From Novosphingobium percolationis (GTDB taxonomy: Bacteria > Pseudomonadota > Alphaproteobacteria > Sphingomonadales > Sphingomonadaceae), in contig NZ_JAILYM010000002.1 of NCBI RefSeq assembly GCF_020179425.1, forward strand, positions 744,001-808,000: a DNA stretch of 64,000 nucleotides. The letters run 5' to 3'. Numbering within the stretch: the stretch's first letter is position 1; each line of letters opens with the position of its first letter. Below are positions 48,002-55,772 of this stretch, piece after piece. The position numbers were made by a program, and so were the translations under genes. The notes under the pieces are model-generated. The model made no database searches. It saw only the letters and a program-made list of their open reading frames with translations, and was not told where the DNA came from.

Positions 48002-48921
48002 TCGACATCGACACCATCCGGCAGGCCAACCCCCTGCCGGACATTGCAGGCAAGCTGGTGCGCTTGCGGCCAGCCGGGCGGGAATGGGTGGCGTGCTGCC
48101 CCTTCCATGCCGATCGTTCCCCCAGCTTCACGATCTACCATGATGGCACCCGGTTCCATTGCTTCGGTTGTGGCGCATCGGGCGACGTGCTGGACTTCGT
48201 GCAGCGCGCCTATGGGGTGGACCTGATCGACGCGGCGCGAATGCTGGGCGCGGGCGAGGTTCCTGCGCTGGACCTGCCGACGCCGGAATTTTCGGTAGCC
48301 GTAAAAGGCGACACGTCAGGCGCGGCGCGGGCGATCTGGCAAAGGGCTGTTCCGGCGGCTGGGACGCTCGCTGAGTCCTATTTGCGATGGCGGGGCATCC
48401 TTCCCCCCTATCCGCCCGGTTTGCGCTTCCTGCGGCTTCCCTGCGACGATCTGGGCGCGCTGCCCTGCCTTGTCTGCGCGGTGCAGGATGCGGGCGGCGA
48501 TGTGACCGGCATTCAGCGTATCTGGCTGGCGCACGACGGCATGGGCAAGGCGGACGTTGCCAAGCCCAAGCGTTCGCTGGGCCATGTGAAGGGCGGCGCG
48601 ATCCGCCTGGGCCAGCCGGACGGCTCTGGCGTGCTGGCGGTGTGCGAGGGGCCGGAAACGGGCTTGTCGCTCGCCGCGATGCTGGGCGGGGCGGTGTGGG
48701 TATCGGCGGGCGCCTCGTTCCTGCCCGCCATGCAGTTTCCCCCCGAGGTGCATTCGATCGTGATCGGCGCGGACAACGACGAAGCCGGGCGCGCAAGCGG
48801 CGGGCAAGCGGCGCGTGCCTTTGCCGAACGGGGTTTGAGTGTGCGCGTGATCCATCCGCTGGACGGCTTCAAGGACTTCAACGACGAACTGCGGGGGCGT
48901 GCTGATGGCGACCAATGCTAA
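47998..48921 (+). CDS. CHC2 zinc-finger / Toprim DNA primase
   Basis: 307-residue primase-like protein of mobile elements. The N-terminal zinc finger is CPFH...FHCFGCGASGDV (about residues 34-62). A middle domain leads to a Toprim fold with the acidic CEGPETGLS motif and IGADNDEAGR. Such proteins prime replication of plasmids, phages and satellites. It is coupled to the small gene before it and overlaps the DUF3987 gene by 23 bases. The combination suggests the element can replicate after excision. Confidence 0.88.
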   Translation: MIDIDTIRQANPLPDIAGKLVRLRPAGREWVACCPFHADRSPSFTIYHDGTRFHCFGCGASGDVLDFVQRAYGVDLIDAARMLGAGEVPALDLPTPEFSVAVKGDTSGAARAIWQRAVPAAGTLAESYLRWRGILPPYPPGLRFLRLPCDDLGALPCLVCAVQDAGGDVTGIQRIWLAHDGMGKADVAKPKRSLGHVKGGAIRLGQPDGSGVLAVCEGPETGLSLAAMLGGAVWVSAGASFLPAMQFPPEVHSIVIGADNDEAGRASGGQAARAFAERGLSVRVIHPLDGFKDFNDELRGRADGDQC

Positions 48922-50455
48922 CCTGCGCGAGCGGGTGGAACAGGCCGAACCCTTTAACCCGTGGCTCGATCCGCTGCCGCTGCGCGATGAACTGCCGCCT
49001 GTGCTGGCGTTCGAACCGAACCTGTTGCCGGGGCAACTGCAAGCCTGGGTGATGGACATTGCCGAACGGATGAACTGCCCCGCCGATCTGGTTGCCATTC
49101 CCGCGATGGTGGCGGCAGGCGCGCTGATCGGGCGCAAGGTGGGCATCCGCCCGCAACGGCGAACCGATTGGCTGGAAGTGGGCAACCTGTGGGGCTGTGT
49201 CATTGCCCCGCCTGGCAGCCTGAAAAGCCCTGCGGCTGCGGAGGCGCTGGCACCGATCCGGCGGCTGGAAGCCAAGGCGGCGAAGGCCAACGAAGCGGCG
49301 CTTGCAGACTTCAAGGCGGCTGAGACCCTGTTCAAGCTGGAAAAGGACAATGCAGCGGGCGCGGCCAAGGCGGCGCTCAAGGACAAGGACAGGGGCAAGG
49401 CTGCGGGACGGGATGCGGCACTCACCATGCTGCGCGCAATTGCGGAGCCTGCCGCCCCGGCGATGAAGCGTTACCTTACCAGCGATGGCACGGCGGAAAA
49501 GCTGGGCGAGATTTGCGCCGACAACCCCGATGGCATCCTGGTGCATCGGGATGAATTGCTTTCGCTGTTCGCCGATCTGGACAACCCGGACAAGGCATCG
49601 GCGCGCGGCTTCTACCTGACGGGCTGGGGCGGGCAGGACGCGTACACGTTCGATCGCATCATGCGTGGCACGGTGCGCATCAAGGCGGTAAACCTGTCGG
49701 TCTGCGGCACGACCCAGCCGAGCCGGATTGCGGGCTATATCCGCGAAAGCCTGCGCAGCTTCGATGACGGCATGGTGCAGCGGTTGCAGTTGCTCGCCTG
49801 GCCGGACTTCGGCGGCGAGTTTCGGGAAGTGGACCGCTACCCGGACAGCGAAGCGCGGGCGGCTGCATTCGAGTGCTATTCGGACCTTGCCAGCATGGAC
49901 GTGCGCGAAATCGGGGCGGTGTGGGAGGAAGCGAGCGGACCCGATGGCGTACCGTACCTGCGCTTTGCCGACGATGCACAGGACGTGTTTTCGGAATGGC
50001 GCATGGGCCTGGAGCAACGCTTGCGCGGCGACGAACTGCCGCCTGCGCAGATGGCTCACTTTGCCAAGTATCGCGGGCTTGTTCCGCGCCTGGCGCTGGT
50101 GTGCCACCTTGCCAACAATGACTTCGGCCCTGTGTCGGCAAAGGCGATCGGGCAGGCGATCGCCTGGGCGCGCTATCTCGAAAGCCATGCGGTGCGCACC
50201 TATTCTTCGCTGGCGATCGACAACGCCGATGCGGCACGCGCAATCTGGCGGCGCATTCGAAAGGGTGATTTGCCCCAGCCGTTCACCGCCCGCGAAATTC
50301 AGCAAAAGGGCTGGTCCGGCCTGACCGACAAGGAACGGGTGAAAGCCGGGCTGGACGCCTTGGCCGATGCTTCCTGGTTGCGGGGCGAAAAGGTGGAAAC
50401 CGGGGGGCGTCCATCCCTTCGCTATCACGTCAATCCGAAGGCGCTGAACGCCTGA
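48899..50455 (+). CDS. DUF3987 (YfjI-type) ATPase
   Basis: 518-residue protein of the DUF3987 family, often found after primases on phages and integrated elements. A P-loop-like GCVIAPPGSLKSP lies at about residue 98, then an Ala/Lys-rich coiled segment, VHRDELLSLFADLDNPDKAS with an acidic Walker-B-like pair, and a C-terminal winged-helix-like tail (FTAREIQQKGWSGL). A helicase-like role in replication is likely but inferred. The GTG at 48899 or the ATG at 48905 could start it. Confidence 0.85.
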   Translation: MLMATNANLRERVEQAEPFNPWLDPLPLRDELPPVLAFEPNLLPGQLQAWVMDIAERMNCPADLVAIPAMVAAGALIGRKVGIRPQRRTDWLEVGNLWGCVIAPPGSLKSPAAAEALAPIRRLEAKAAKANEAALADFKAAETLFKLEKDNAAGAAKAALKDKDRGKAAGRDAALTMLRAIAEPAAPAMKRYLTSDGTAEKLGEICADNPDGILVHRDELLSLFADLDNPDKASARGFYLTGWGGQDAYTFDRIMRGTVRIKAVNLSVCGTTQPSRIAGYIRESLRSFDDGMVQRLQLLAWPDFGGEFREVDRYPDSEARAAAFECYSDLASMDVREIGAVWEEASGPDGVPYLRFADDAQDVFSEWRMGLEQRLRGDELPPAQMAHFAKYRGLVPRLALVCHLANNDFGPVSAKAIGQAIAWARYLESHAVRTYSSLAIDNADAARAIWRRIRKGDLPQPFTAREIQQKGWSGLTDKERVKAGLDALADASWLRGEKVETGGRPSLRYHVNPKALNA

Positions 50456-50550
50456 AATCTGCCCGGCACCTACCTTCAAAACCTACGAAAGACCCTTTTG
50501 CAGGTTTTGGGGGTGCGGGCCGGGCGCATTTCTCCAAATCGAGGTGAAGC

Positions 50551-51225
50551 ATGACGGCACGAAAGACCAAGGCGAATGCGGCGAACGGCAAGCCGATCAA
50601 CCTGACCCGCAAGGAAGGCGAAAGCGATGGCGAGGCCATTGCGCGCAACATTCTCGGGCCGGGCGCTCGCCACGGTGTCACCCATGCGCAGGTGATGCAG
50701 GCGCAAATGGGGAGTCTCGCCAACGCGCCCGACGTGGTGGACTACGCCAAGGCGGTAGAGGGCATTGCCGACAAGGGCGCGGCGGGCGATCTGGACTTTG
50801 CGAGCCGACTGCTTGCGGCGCAGGCGGTAACGCTCGATTCGATGTTCACGGAACTGGCCCGGCGCATGGCGCTCAACATGGGCGAACACCTGCACGCAAC
50901 GGAGATTTACGCGCGCATTGCCCTCAAGGCGCAGGCCAATTCCCGCGCGACGATCGAGGCGCTGGCGAAGCTGCACCAGCCGCGCGAACAGACGGTGCGG
51001 CATGTGCACGTCAATGACGGCGGGCAGGCGGTGATTGCCGATCAATTCCACCATCACCAGCACGACGCACAGGGGGGCACAGGAAATGGACAATCAAGCG
51101 AACAACCCCATGCACAGGGCGCACCTTGCCCCGCGCTGCCATGCCCGAACCCGATCGGGCCAGCCGTGCCGCTCGCCCGCGATCAAGGGCAAGAGCCGGT
51201 GCAGGATGCACGGCGGAAAGGGTAG
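50551..51225 (+). CDS. Conserved hypothetical protein of integrated elements
   Basis: 224-residue protein. A basic, Asn/Lys-rich N-terminus precedes a helical region (DFASRLLAAQAVTLDSMFTE), the motif ANSRATIEALAKLHQPREQT and a His/Gln-rich tail. I recall similar proteins next to primase genes in sphingomonad elements but no function. ATG 50551 is supported by GAGGTG just upstream. Its last 140 bases overlap the start of the next gene in another frame. Confidence 0.65.
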   Translation: MTARKTKANAANGKPINLTRKEGESDGEAIARNILGPGARHGVTHAQVMQAQMGSLANAPDVVDYAKAVEGIADKGAAGDLDFASRLLAAQAVTLDSMFTELARRMALNMGEHLHATEIYARIALKAQANSRATIEALAKLHQPREQTVRHVHVNDGGQAVIADQFHHHQHDAQGGTGNGQSSEQPHAQGAPCPALPCPNPIGPAVPLARDQGQEPVQDARRKG

Positions 51226-51343
51226 CGGTGCGCCCGAGGGCAACCGCAACGCCTGGAAGCATGGCGCGCGATCGGCTGGCACACTGGAGACGCTGGCGCT
51301 TATCCGCTCTCTAGGGCGCTTGCTAGACGACGGCGAGGCATAG
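51086..51343 (+). CDS. HGG-motif phage-type small protein
   Basis: 85-residue protein with CHARTRSGQPCRSPAIKG, CRMHGGKGSGAPEGNRNAWK and a helical C-terminus. The Cys pattern plus HGG...GNxNAxKHG is seen in many phage and element proteins of unknown function. The ATG at 51086 lies inside the end of the preceding gene; an in-frame ATG at 51035 is an alternative start. Confidence 0.65.
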   Translation: MDNQANNPMHRAHLAPRCHARTRSGQPCRSPAIKGKSRCRMHGGKGSGAPEGNRNAWKHGARSAGTLETLALIRSLGRLLDDGEA

Positions 51344-51523
51344 GGCTTTTCGGGAGCCGCACGCGCGGGCGCGCGCGAAGGCCCGAATTGGCATTGCAGG
51401 CCTGCTAGGGGGGGCGGTGCAAATCTCTCACGTGCCGATCGGGAAACCGACGCTTCCCCTTCGATCGAACGCTAACACGGATTTTCCGTCGCGTGGGTGC
51501 ACGCACGATGGCAGGTAGCAACG

Positions 51524-51874
51524 ATGCCCATGCTTACCTTTCTCGCTTCCGCCGCGCTGTGCGCCTCGCCTGCCGTTCATGACGGCGACACGATCCGGTG
51601 CGGGGCCGAGCGCATTCGCATTGCCAATATCGACGCACCCGAACTGCCGGATAGTCCCAAATGCCAAGACTACCGGCGAGCCTATGCTTGGTGTGACTAC
51701 CGCGCTGGCAATCGAGCGCGCATTGCCCTGCAAGGCTTCCTGCGGGGCGGGTCGGTGAAGGTGCAACGCTTGGGGACCGACAAGTATGGCCGGATGCTTG
51801 CCCGCGTGACGGTGAACGGCAAGGATGCAGGCGATTATTTGGTGCGGCTGGGTTTGGCGCGGGAGTGGAGGTAG
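51524..51874 (+). CDS. Thermonuclease-family (SNase-like) exported protein
   Basis: 116-residue protein of the staphylococcal nuclease family. A short leader (MPMLTFLASAALCASPA) is followed by VHDGDTIRCGAERIRIANID and APELP, then GTDKYGRMLARVTV. The Asp, Arg and Glu positions of the calcium/catalytic site look conserved in these motifs. Small proteins of this type are frequent on alphaproteobacterial mobile elements. A longer frame begins at 51497. Confidence 0.8.
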   Translation: MPMLTFLASAALCASPAVHDGDTIRCGAERIRIANIDAPELPDSPKCQDYRRAYAWCDYRAGNRARIALQGFLRGGSVKVQRLGTDKYGRMLARVTVNGKDAGDYLVRLGLAREWR

Positions 51875-51882
51875 GTGGCGGT

Positions 51883-52233
51883 CTACCGAAGGCGTGAGAC
51901 GGCACGCTTCCATTCCCGTTCATCCGGCCACGGCAATTCAAAGTCACCCTGTTTCCATGGCACCAATTCCAGCCGATCGGGTCTGACCTTCCGCTTGTGC
52001 TGCGATCCGCATACGCGGCACCAGAAATGCGCCCGAGCGGCGGACAACTGATCGTCCCAACCCCTGCGGTGGAAGTGCCACCATAAGCCATGCGCTTCGA
52101 ATCGGGCCGAATGTCCGCATCGGCATACCGGCATGAGCGAGCGTTGAAACGTGGCCGCTTCCAGTATGCACGTTGGCACCATGATGCCATCGGTTGACCA
52201 TCGCACGTCACAGGATCGTTGCAGCCGCTTCAC
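51883..52233 (-). CDS. Small zinc-ribbon-like protein
   Basis: Up to 116 residues. The C-terminal 83 residues show MPVCRCGHSARF, FWCRVCGSQHKRK and DERKRAVSRLR-like DEREWKRAVSRLR; the two Cys pairs could bind zinc. I recall similar short proteins in sphingomonad genomes without a known role. The start may be 52233, 52182 or 52134. It follows the DUF6771-like gene on the same strand with a possible overlap. Confidence 0.6.
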   Translation of the reverse strand: MKRLQRSCDVRWSTDGIMVPTCILEAATFQRSLMPVCRCGHSARFEAHGLWWHFHRRGWDDQLSAARAHFWCRVCGSQHKRKVRPDRLELVPWKQGDFELPWPDEREWKRAVSRLR

Positions 52234-52408
52234 CTGGAGCGGAAAACGGCTCTGCGTGGTTCAGGATAGCGCGGGCCAATTCTAACGCTGCATCCTCGCG
52301 CATCCATGGGGTTGGGTCTGAAATGCCGACCCGTGCCCAACCGGGCGCTGTCAGCAGGGCTTCGGCAATCTGCCGCTCTTCGATTCGTGTCACAATCAAT
52401 TGGAACAT
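52208..52408 (-). CDS. DUF6771-like small protein
   Basis: 66-residue frame from 52408: MFQLIVTRIEERQIAEALLT then APGWARVGISDPTPWMRE and DAALELARAIL. The pattern PxWARVGLTxPxxxLRExAAxELA is one I associate with the DUF6771 family of sphingomonads. It is divergent from the SRAP gene and overlaps the zinc-ribbon-like gene downstream. Confidence 0.55.
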   Translation of the reverse strand: MFQLIVTRIEERQIAEALLTAPGWARVGISDPTPWMREDAALELARAILNHAEPFSAPGEAAATIL

Positions 52409-52481
52409 TAAGGGAACAAAACTGCAAGGGGCAGAATGCTCACTGTTGACTCTCCATGGCCATAGGCGGACGCTTCGCCCC

Positions 52482-53099
52482 ATGTGCAACCTCTACCGCA
52501 TGAAAGCCTCTGCGCAGGAAGTGGGCCATTTGTTTGGCGCGGTTCCGGTCGAAGGGGCGAACGTGGGGACCGAGGTTTACCCCGGCTATCCGGGCTTTGT
52601 GGTTGCTGGCGGGCAGGTTCGCCGCATGACGTGGGGCTTCCCGCTGGCGCTAAAGGGCAAGCAAGGCCAACCCCTCAAACCCAAGCCGGTGAACAACGCG
52701 CGCGAGGACAAGTTGCGCACCTCGTTTTGGCGGGACAGTTTCGAGCGCAGGCGCTGCCTTATTCCTGTAAGTGCGTGGGCCGAGGCCGAGGGCGAAAAGG
52801 GCCGCATGACCCGCACATGGTATTCGCTGCCCGGAGAGGAATTGTTTGCTGTGGCAGGGCTATGGAGGCCCACCGCTGAATGGGGCGATGCCTATTCGAT
52901 GGTTATGGTCGAAGGCTGCCCCAGCATGGCAGATGTTCACGACCGAATGCCGGTTGTGCTTGCAGGCGAGGACCGCGCGCGGTGGTTGAACGGCGATCCG
53001 ATTGAAGCATTCGCCCTATGCCGGACTTGGGCGAATCCGCTGGCGGTGGACCGCACGCAAGACCGCTGGGCAAGCCGCACGGCCAACGTGGTTCGGTGA
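52482..53099 (+). CDS. SOS-response-associated peptidase-like protein (SRAP, YedK/HMCES family)
   Basis: 205-residue protein that in this family forms a covalent link to abasic sites in single-stranded DNA. The catalytic cysteine is residue 2 (MCNLYRMK), which fixes the start at 52482. Other conserved residues are the asparagine in NNAREDKLR, glutamate in CLIPVSAWAEAE and histidine in HDRMPVVL. Its presence on an element with its own primase fits protection of replicating single-stranded DNA. It is the last gene before the right att copy. Confidence 0.9.
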   Translation: MCNLYRMKASAQEVGHLFGAVPVEGANVGTEVYPGYPGFVVAGGQVRRMTWGFPLALKGKQGQPLKPKPVNNAREDKLRTSFWRDSFERRRCLIPVSAWAEAEGEKGRMTRTWYSLPGEELFAVAGLWRPTAEWGDAYSMVMVEGCPSMADVHDRMPVVLAGEDRARWLNGDPIEAFALCRTWANPLAVDRTQDRWASRTANVVR

Positions 53100-53135
53100 C
53101 GTTCAGCGCCGCTTATTGCCGAGATATTACCGAAA
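53097..53135 (+). promoter_or_regulatory. Right-arm motifs shared with the left end of element 1
   Basis: TGACGTTCAGC (53097-53107) is the reverse complement of 42239-42249. ATATTACCGAAA (53124-53135) repeats 42317-42328. Both lie within 90 bases of the right att copy. Confidence 0.4.
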
Positions 53136-53182
53136 CAGGCTGATTGCAGCGAGTGAAGTCGGCATAAGTCACTGATTTATAA

Positions 53183-53226
53183 TGGTGACCCCTACGGGAA
53201 TCGAACCCGTGTTTCAGCCGTGAGAG
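53183..53226 (-). repeat. Attachment site copy 2: second tRNA-Glu 3' part, junction of two elements
   Basis: Identical over 44 bp to 42177-42220 (anticodon loop to CCA). The bases to the right do not form the 5' half of a tRNA: the anticodon-stem partner would be AGGCA, which does not pair with GGCTG. So this copy is also an internal junction and a complete tRNA should lie further right, outside the window. Integrase 2 starts 146 bases downstream. Confidence 0.85.
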
Positions 53227-53372
53227 TGCCTGGAATATTCACTTTTCAGCCCTTGAGAAAATCCACATAAATCCTTATTTTTCTGATGGTTGGTGCGAAA
53301 TTTTCCGCATCAGTCCATGTCCGTGCGTACGTGTTTATTCGACGTATAATAGACAAGTTTTGCGGTGAGATC

Positions 53373-54722
53373 ATGTCCAAAACACTCGTCGACCAACCCT
53401 TGACCACCCGAGAAGCCAGGAAGCGATTGGCCGCAGGCATGTACTGGCGGAGCATCGATGTCGAAGTCCATCTGGGATACCGCAAAGCCAAACGAGGTGG
53501 AATGTGGATTGCGCGCTGGCGAGTGGACAAGAGATATCGTCAGGCCGTCCTCGGGCCGGCAGATGATGCCATTGAGGTTGGCACGCTCGATTATCGTGCA
53601 GCGGTCAAGCAGGCCCTTGAGACCGTCGGAACCGCGCGTATTGCCGTCAGGGCGCTGGCTGATGGCCCAGCCCTGACTGTACGTCTGGCTGTTGAGGCGT
53701 ACATTGCGGTCAGAAATGCGAGGGATAGTCGCAGGGTAGGTCGAGAGACTCGCTCTGACTCGGCTCGGCGATTGGAAAAGTACGTCATTGGCCGCGAAAA
53801 ATTGCGCAAAGGTGAGGCGGTTGTCGCCTCTCCATTGGCACGTGTTGCCTTGCACGAACTCACTGAGGCCAACCTTAGAGATTGGCGGATCAGTTTACCA
53901 AACAGCCTCAAGGCCACGGCCAAGCAGCGGCTCACGAGTGACCTGAAGGCCGCACTGAATGCTGCGTGCGAGCAACATCGTGCCCGCGTGCCCGCAGGTT
54001 TGCCAGGCATCATCAAGCTGGGGTTACGGGCGGAACTGGCCGATGAAGATGACGCGGTCCCACTCGCGCGCGAAAATCAAATTCTCTCGGACAGTCAGGT
54101 CAGCAGTCTTGTTCAGGCCGCGCGACAGCTTGACGCAGAGCAAGGCTGGGAGGGCGACCTTTTTCGCTTGATAGTCGTCATGGCGGCGACGGGAGCGAGA
54201 TTCTCTCAGGTAGCGAGATTACGTGTTGTCGATGTCCAGACTGGAGCTGGTCGCTTGATGGTTCCGCCAAGCAGAAAGGGGAGGGGCGTGAAATCCGGGC
54301 ACACACCGGTGCCGGTCGGAAAGGATGTGCTCGACACGCTCATGCCTATTTTGTCGGGGCGGCCCAAGGCTGCAATTCTCTTCGAGCGTTGGCGGTATGA
54401 GCAACAATCAGGCAGTATCCGATGGAGGAAGGCCGCCCGTGGTGCATGGCAGACACCGAGCGAGATTGTGCGGCCGTGGGGCGAAATACGAAAACGCACC
54501 GGCTTACCGGACGTTGTCCCATACGCTTTGCGCCATTCCTCCATCGTCCGAGGAATTCGGGCAAACCTGCCATTGCGGTTGGTCGCAGCAATCCATGATA
54601 CGAGTGTCGTAATGATTGAGCGGCATTACGCCCGCTATATTGCCGACGGGCTTGATGCGCTGGCCGCTAAGGCTGTGGTCCCATTGTTGGCTACCGACGA
54701 GACAACCCTCCAAGCCCGCTAA
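53373..54722 (+). CDS. int: Tyrosine site-specific integrase (element 2)
   Basis: 449-residue integrase unlike integrase 1 in sequence. Catalytic residues appear in AATGARFSQVARLRV (first Arg), PYALRHSSIVRGIR (His/Arg) and MIERHYARYIADG (Tyr). The box between them, IHDTSVVMIERHY, is shorter than in integrase 1. ATG 53373 with GGTGAG upstream is preferred to the in-frame ATG at 53286. A strong terminator follows, so it is transcribed alone. Confidence 0.9.
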   Translation: MSKTLVDQPLTTREARKRLAAGMYWRSIDVEVHLGYRKAKRGGMWIARWRVDKRYRQAVLGPADDAIEVGTLDYRAAVKQALETVGTARIAVRALADGPALTVRLAVEAYIAVRNARDSRRVGRETRSDSARRLEKYVIGREKLRKGEAVVASPLARVALHELTEANLRDWRISLPNSLKATAKQRLTSDLKAALNAACEQHRARVPAGLPGIIKLGLRAELADEDDAVPLARENQILSDSQVSSLVQAARQLDAEQGWEGDLFRLIVVMAATGARFSQVARLRVVDVQTGAGRLMVPPSRKGRGVKSGHTPVPVGKDVLDTLMPILSGRPKAAILFERWRYEQQSGSIRWRKAARGAWQTPSEIVRPWGEIRKRTGLPDVVPYALRHSSIVRGIRANLPLRLVAAIHDTSVVMIERHYARYIADGLDALAAKAVVPLLATDETTLQAR

Positions 54723-54755
54723 GCGACTACTGGGAAAACGGCCGAATAGACGCGT

Positions 54756-54793
54756 GAGGCTACCATCCGCGTGGGATGGTAGCCTCGCTCTTT
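54756..54793 (+). terminator. Rho-independent terminator after integrase 2
   Basis: A perfect 13-bp stem GAGGCTACCATCC (54756-54768) / GGATGGTAGCCTC (54774-54786), loop GCGTG, then GCTCTTTGT. No gene is supported in the rest of 54723-54955. Confidence 0.85.
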
Positions 54794-54955
54794 GTAGAGT
54801 CACGGTCGGGTGGCTTGCGATGCCGCGCGCCAAGCTTCGCCACTCTGAAGCCTTTGTCGAATGGTAGAACGTAATGGAGTGAGCTGTTGCGCGGGGAAAG
54901 GGGGGCATTTAACCAACGGAGACCGTTTCGCATCAGACGGACACTCCCTCGGACT

Positions 54956-55360
54956 CTATTCTGCCCGAATCCTGCCTTTCATGCGGCTGGCCTGGGCGCG
55001 CCAACGTGCGGAATTCTGGGCGGTCCAGCGCTCGCCGGCAACCTCCTCCAGTGTCTCGACGAGGATGTCTAGCGCGTCGTCAAATACAGACTCCGAAATA
55101 TCGCCGTAGCTGTGATGTTTCGCGACCATTGCGTCTATTGCTTCCAGCGCCCATGGATCGTTCACTTCCAGTGCCGCGAGATATTCGATCATCTCGTTGA
55201 CCATGGCACCTTGTGTTGCCTGTGGACGATTGAAGCTGTCGCGATGCTCGGGATGGGCCGCGAAGAAGCGTTCGAAGAATATCGGTGTGATGTCGATGTC
55301 GGTTTCGGCGACTGCATCCAGCGAGGCGAGGAGCGTGGAAGGGGTCGCCGACATCGTCAT
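54956..55360 (-). CDS. Globin-like protein coupled to a P450 ferredoxin
   Basis: 134-residue protein with a single-domain globin pattern: [34 protein letters not shown] (CD region), a helix ending in [13 protein letters not shown], whose histidine sits where the proximal heme ligand is expected, and a final helix [14 protein letters not shown]. Its ATG overlaps the ferredoxin stop (ATGA), so the two are translationally coupled. A link between a globin and a P450 redox chain could mean oxygen delivery or nitric oxide removal; neither is shown by the sequence. The fold assignment is by pattern. Confidence 0.7.
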   Translation of the reverse strand: MTMSATPSTLLASLDAVAETDIDITPIFFERFFAAHPEHRDSFNRPQATQGAMVNEMIEYLAALEVNDPWALEAIDAMVAKHHSYGDISESVFDDALDILVETLEEVAGERWTAQNSARWRAQASRMKGRIRAE

Positions 55361-55668
55361 TCTTCCGGAGCGATGCGGACGATCAGACCATCATGCTCGT
55401 CCGCCAGGATGACTTGGCAGGAAAGGCGCGATTGGTCTGTGCGATGTCCTGATGAATCCAGCAGGTCATTTTCGTCTTCCGAGAAGGCCTTGGCCACGCC
55501 CGCGTCTTCCACGTACACGTGGCATGTCGCGCAGGAACAGCAGCCCCCACAAAGGGCCAGTAACTGGTCGAAGCCGCGATCGCGGATTGCCTCCATCAAT
55601 GAAAGGCCCGCTTCGGCCGAGATGGTGGTGGCGACGTCCTGTCGGTCGACAATGGTGAGCGAAATCAT
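55357..55668 (-). CDS. [2Fe-2S] ferredoxin, adrenodoxin/putidaredoxin type
   Basis: 103-residue electron carrier. Cluster ligands follow C-x5-C-x2-C ([10 protein letters not shown]) with a fourth cysteine in RLSCQVIL about 35 residues later. [17 protein letters not shown] is the acidic recognition region typical of P450 ferredoxins. The start at 55668 is chosen for length; the frame is open further upstream without similarity. It lies 104 bases downstream of the P450 gene, so it is the likely electron donor. No ferredoxin reductase gene is in the window. Confidence 0.9.
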   Translation of the reverse strand: MISLTIVDRQDVATTISAEAGLSLMEAIRDRGFDQLLALCGGCCSCATCHVYVEDAGVAKAFSEDENDLLDSSGHRTDQSRLSCQVILADEHDGLIVRIAPEE

Positions 55669-55772
55669 GGAGTAATAACTTTCACGTTCCGTCGGCGCGG
55701 CACGCTGACGGCCCTGTTGTGGAATTGGAGGGGGCGATGACGGAGGCCCACTAGCGAGCCTCCGCCAACCGG

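Larger units (their letters stand above)
42177..53226 (+). mobile_element. Integrative element 1 (satellite-like, about 11 kb)
   Basis: It is bounded by 44-bp direct repeats and has a tyrosine integrase at its left end. Core genes are an AlpA-like regulator, CHC2 primase and DUF3987 ATPase. Other genes are a nuclease, an SRAP protein and several small proteins. I see no capsid, terminase, tail, relaxase or mating-pair genes. That set, its size and the tRNA site resemble P4/PICI-type phage satellites or small integrative plasmids. It also carries a broken restriction-methyltransferase gene with a 2.3-kb insert. Confidence 0.75.
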
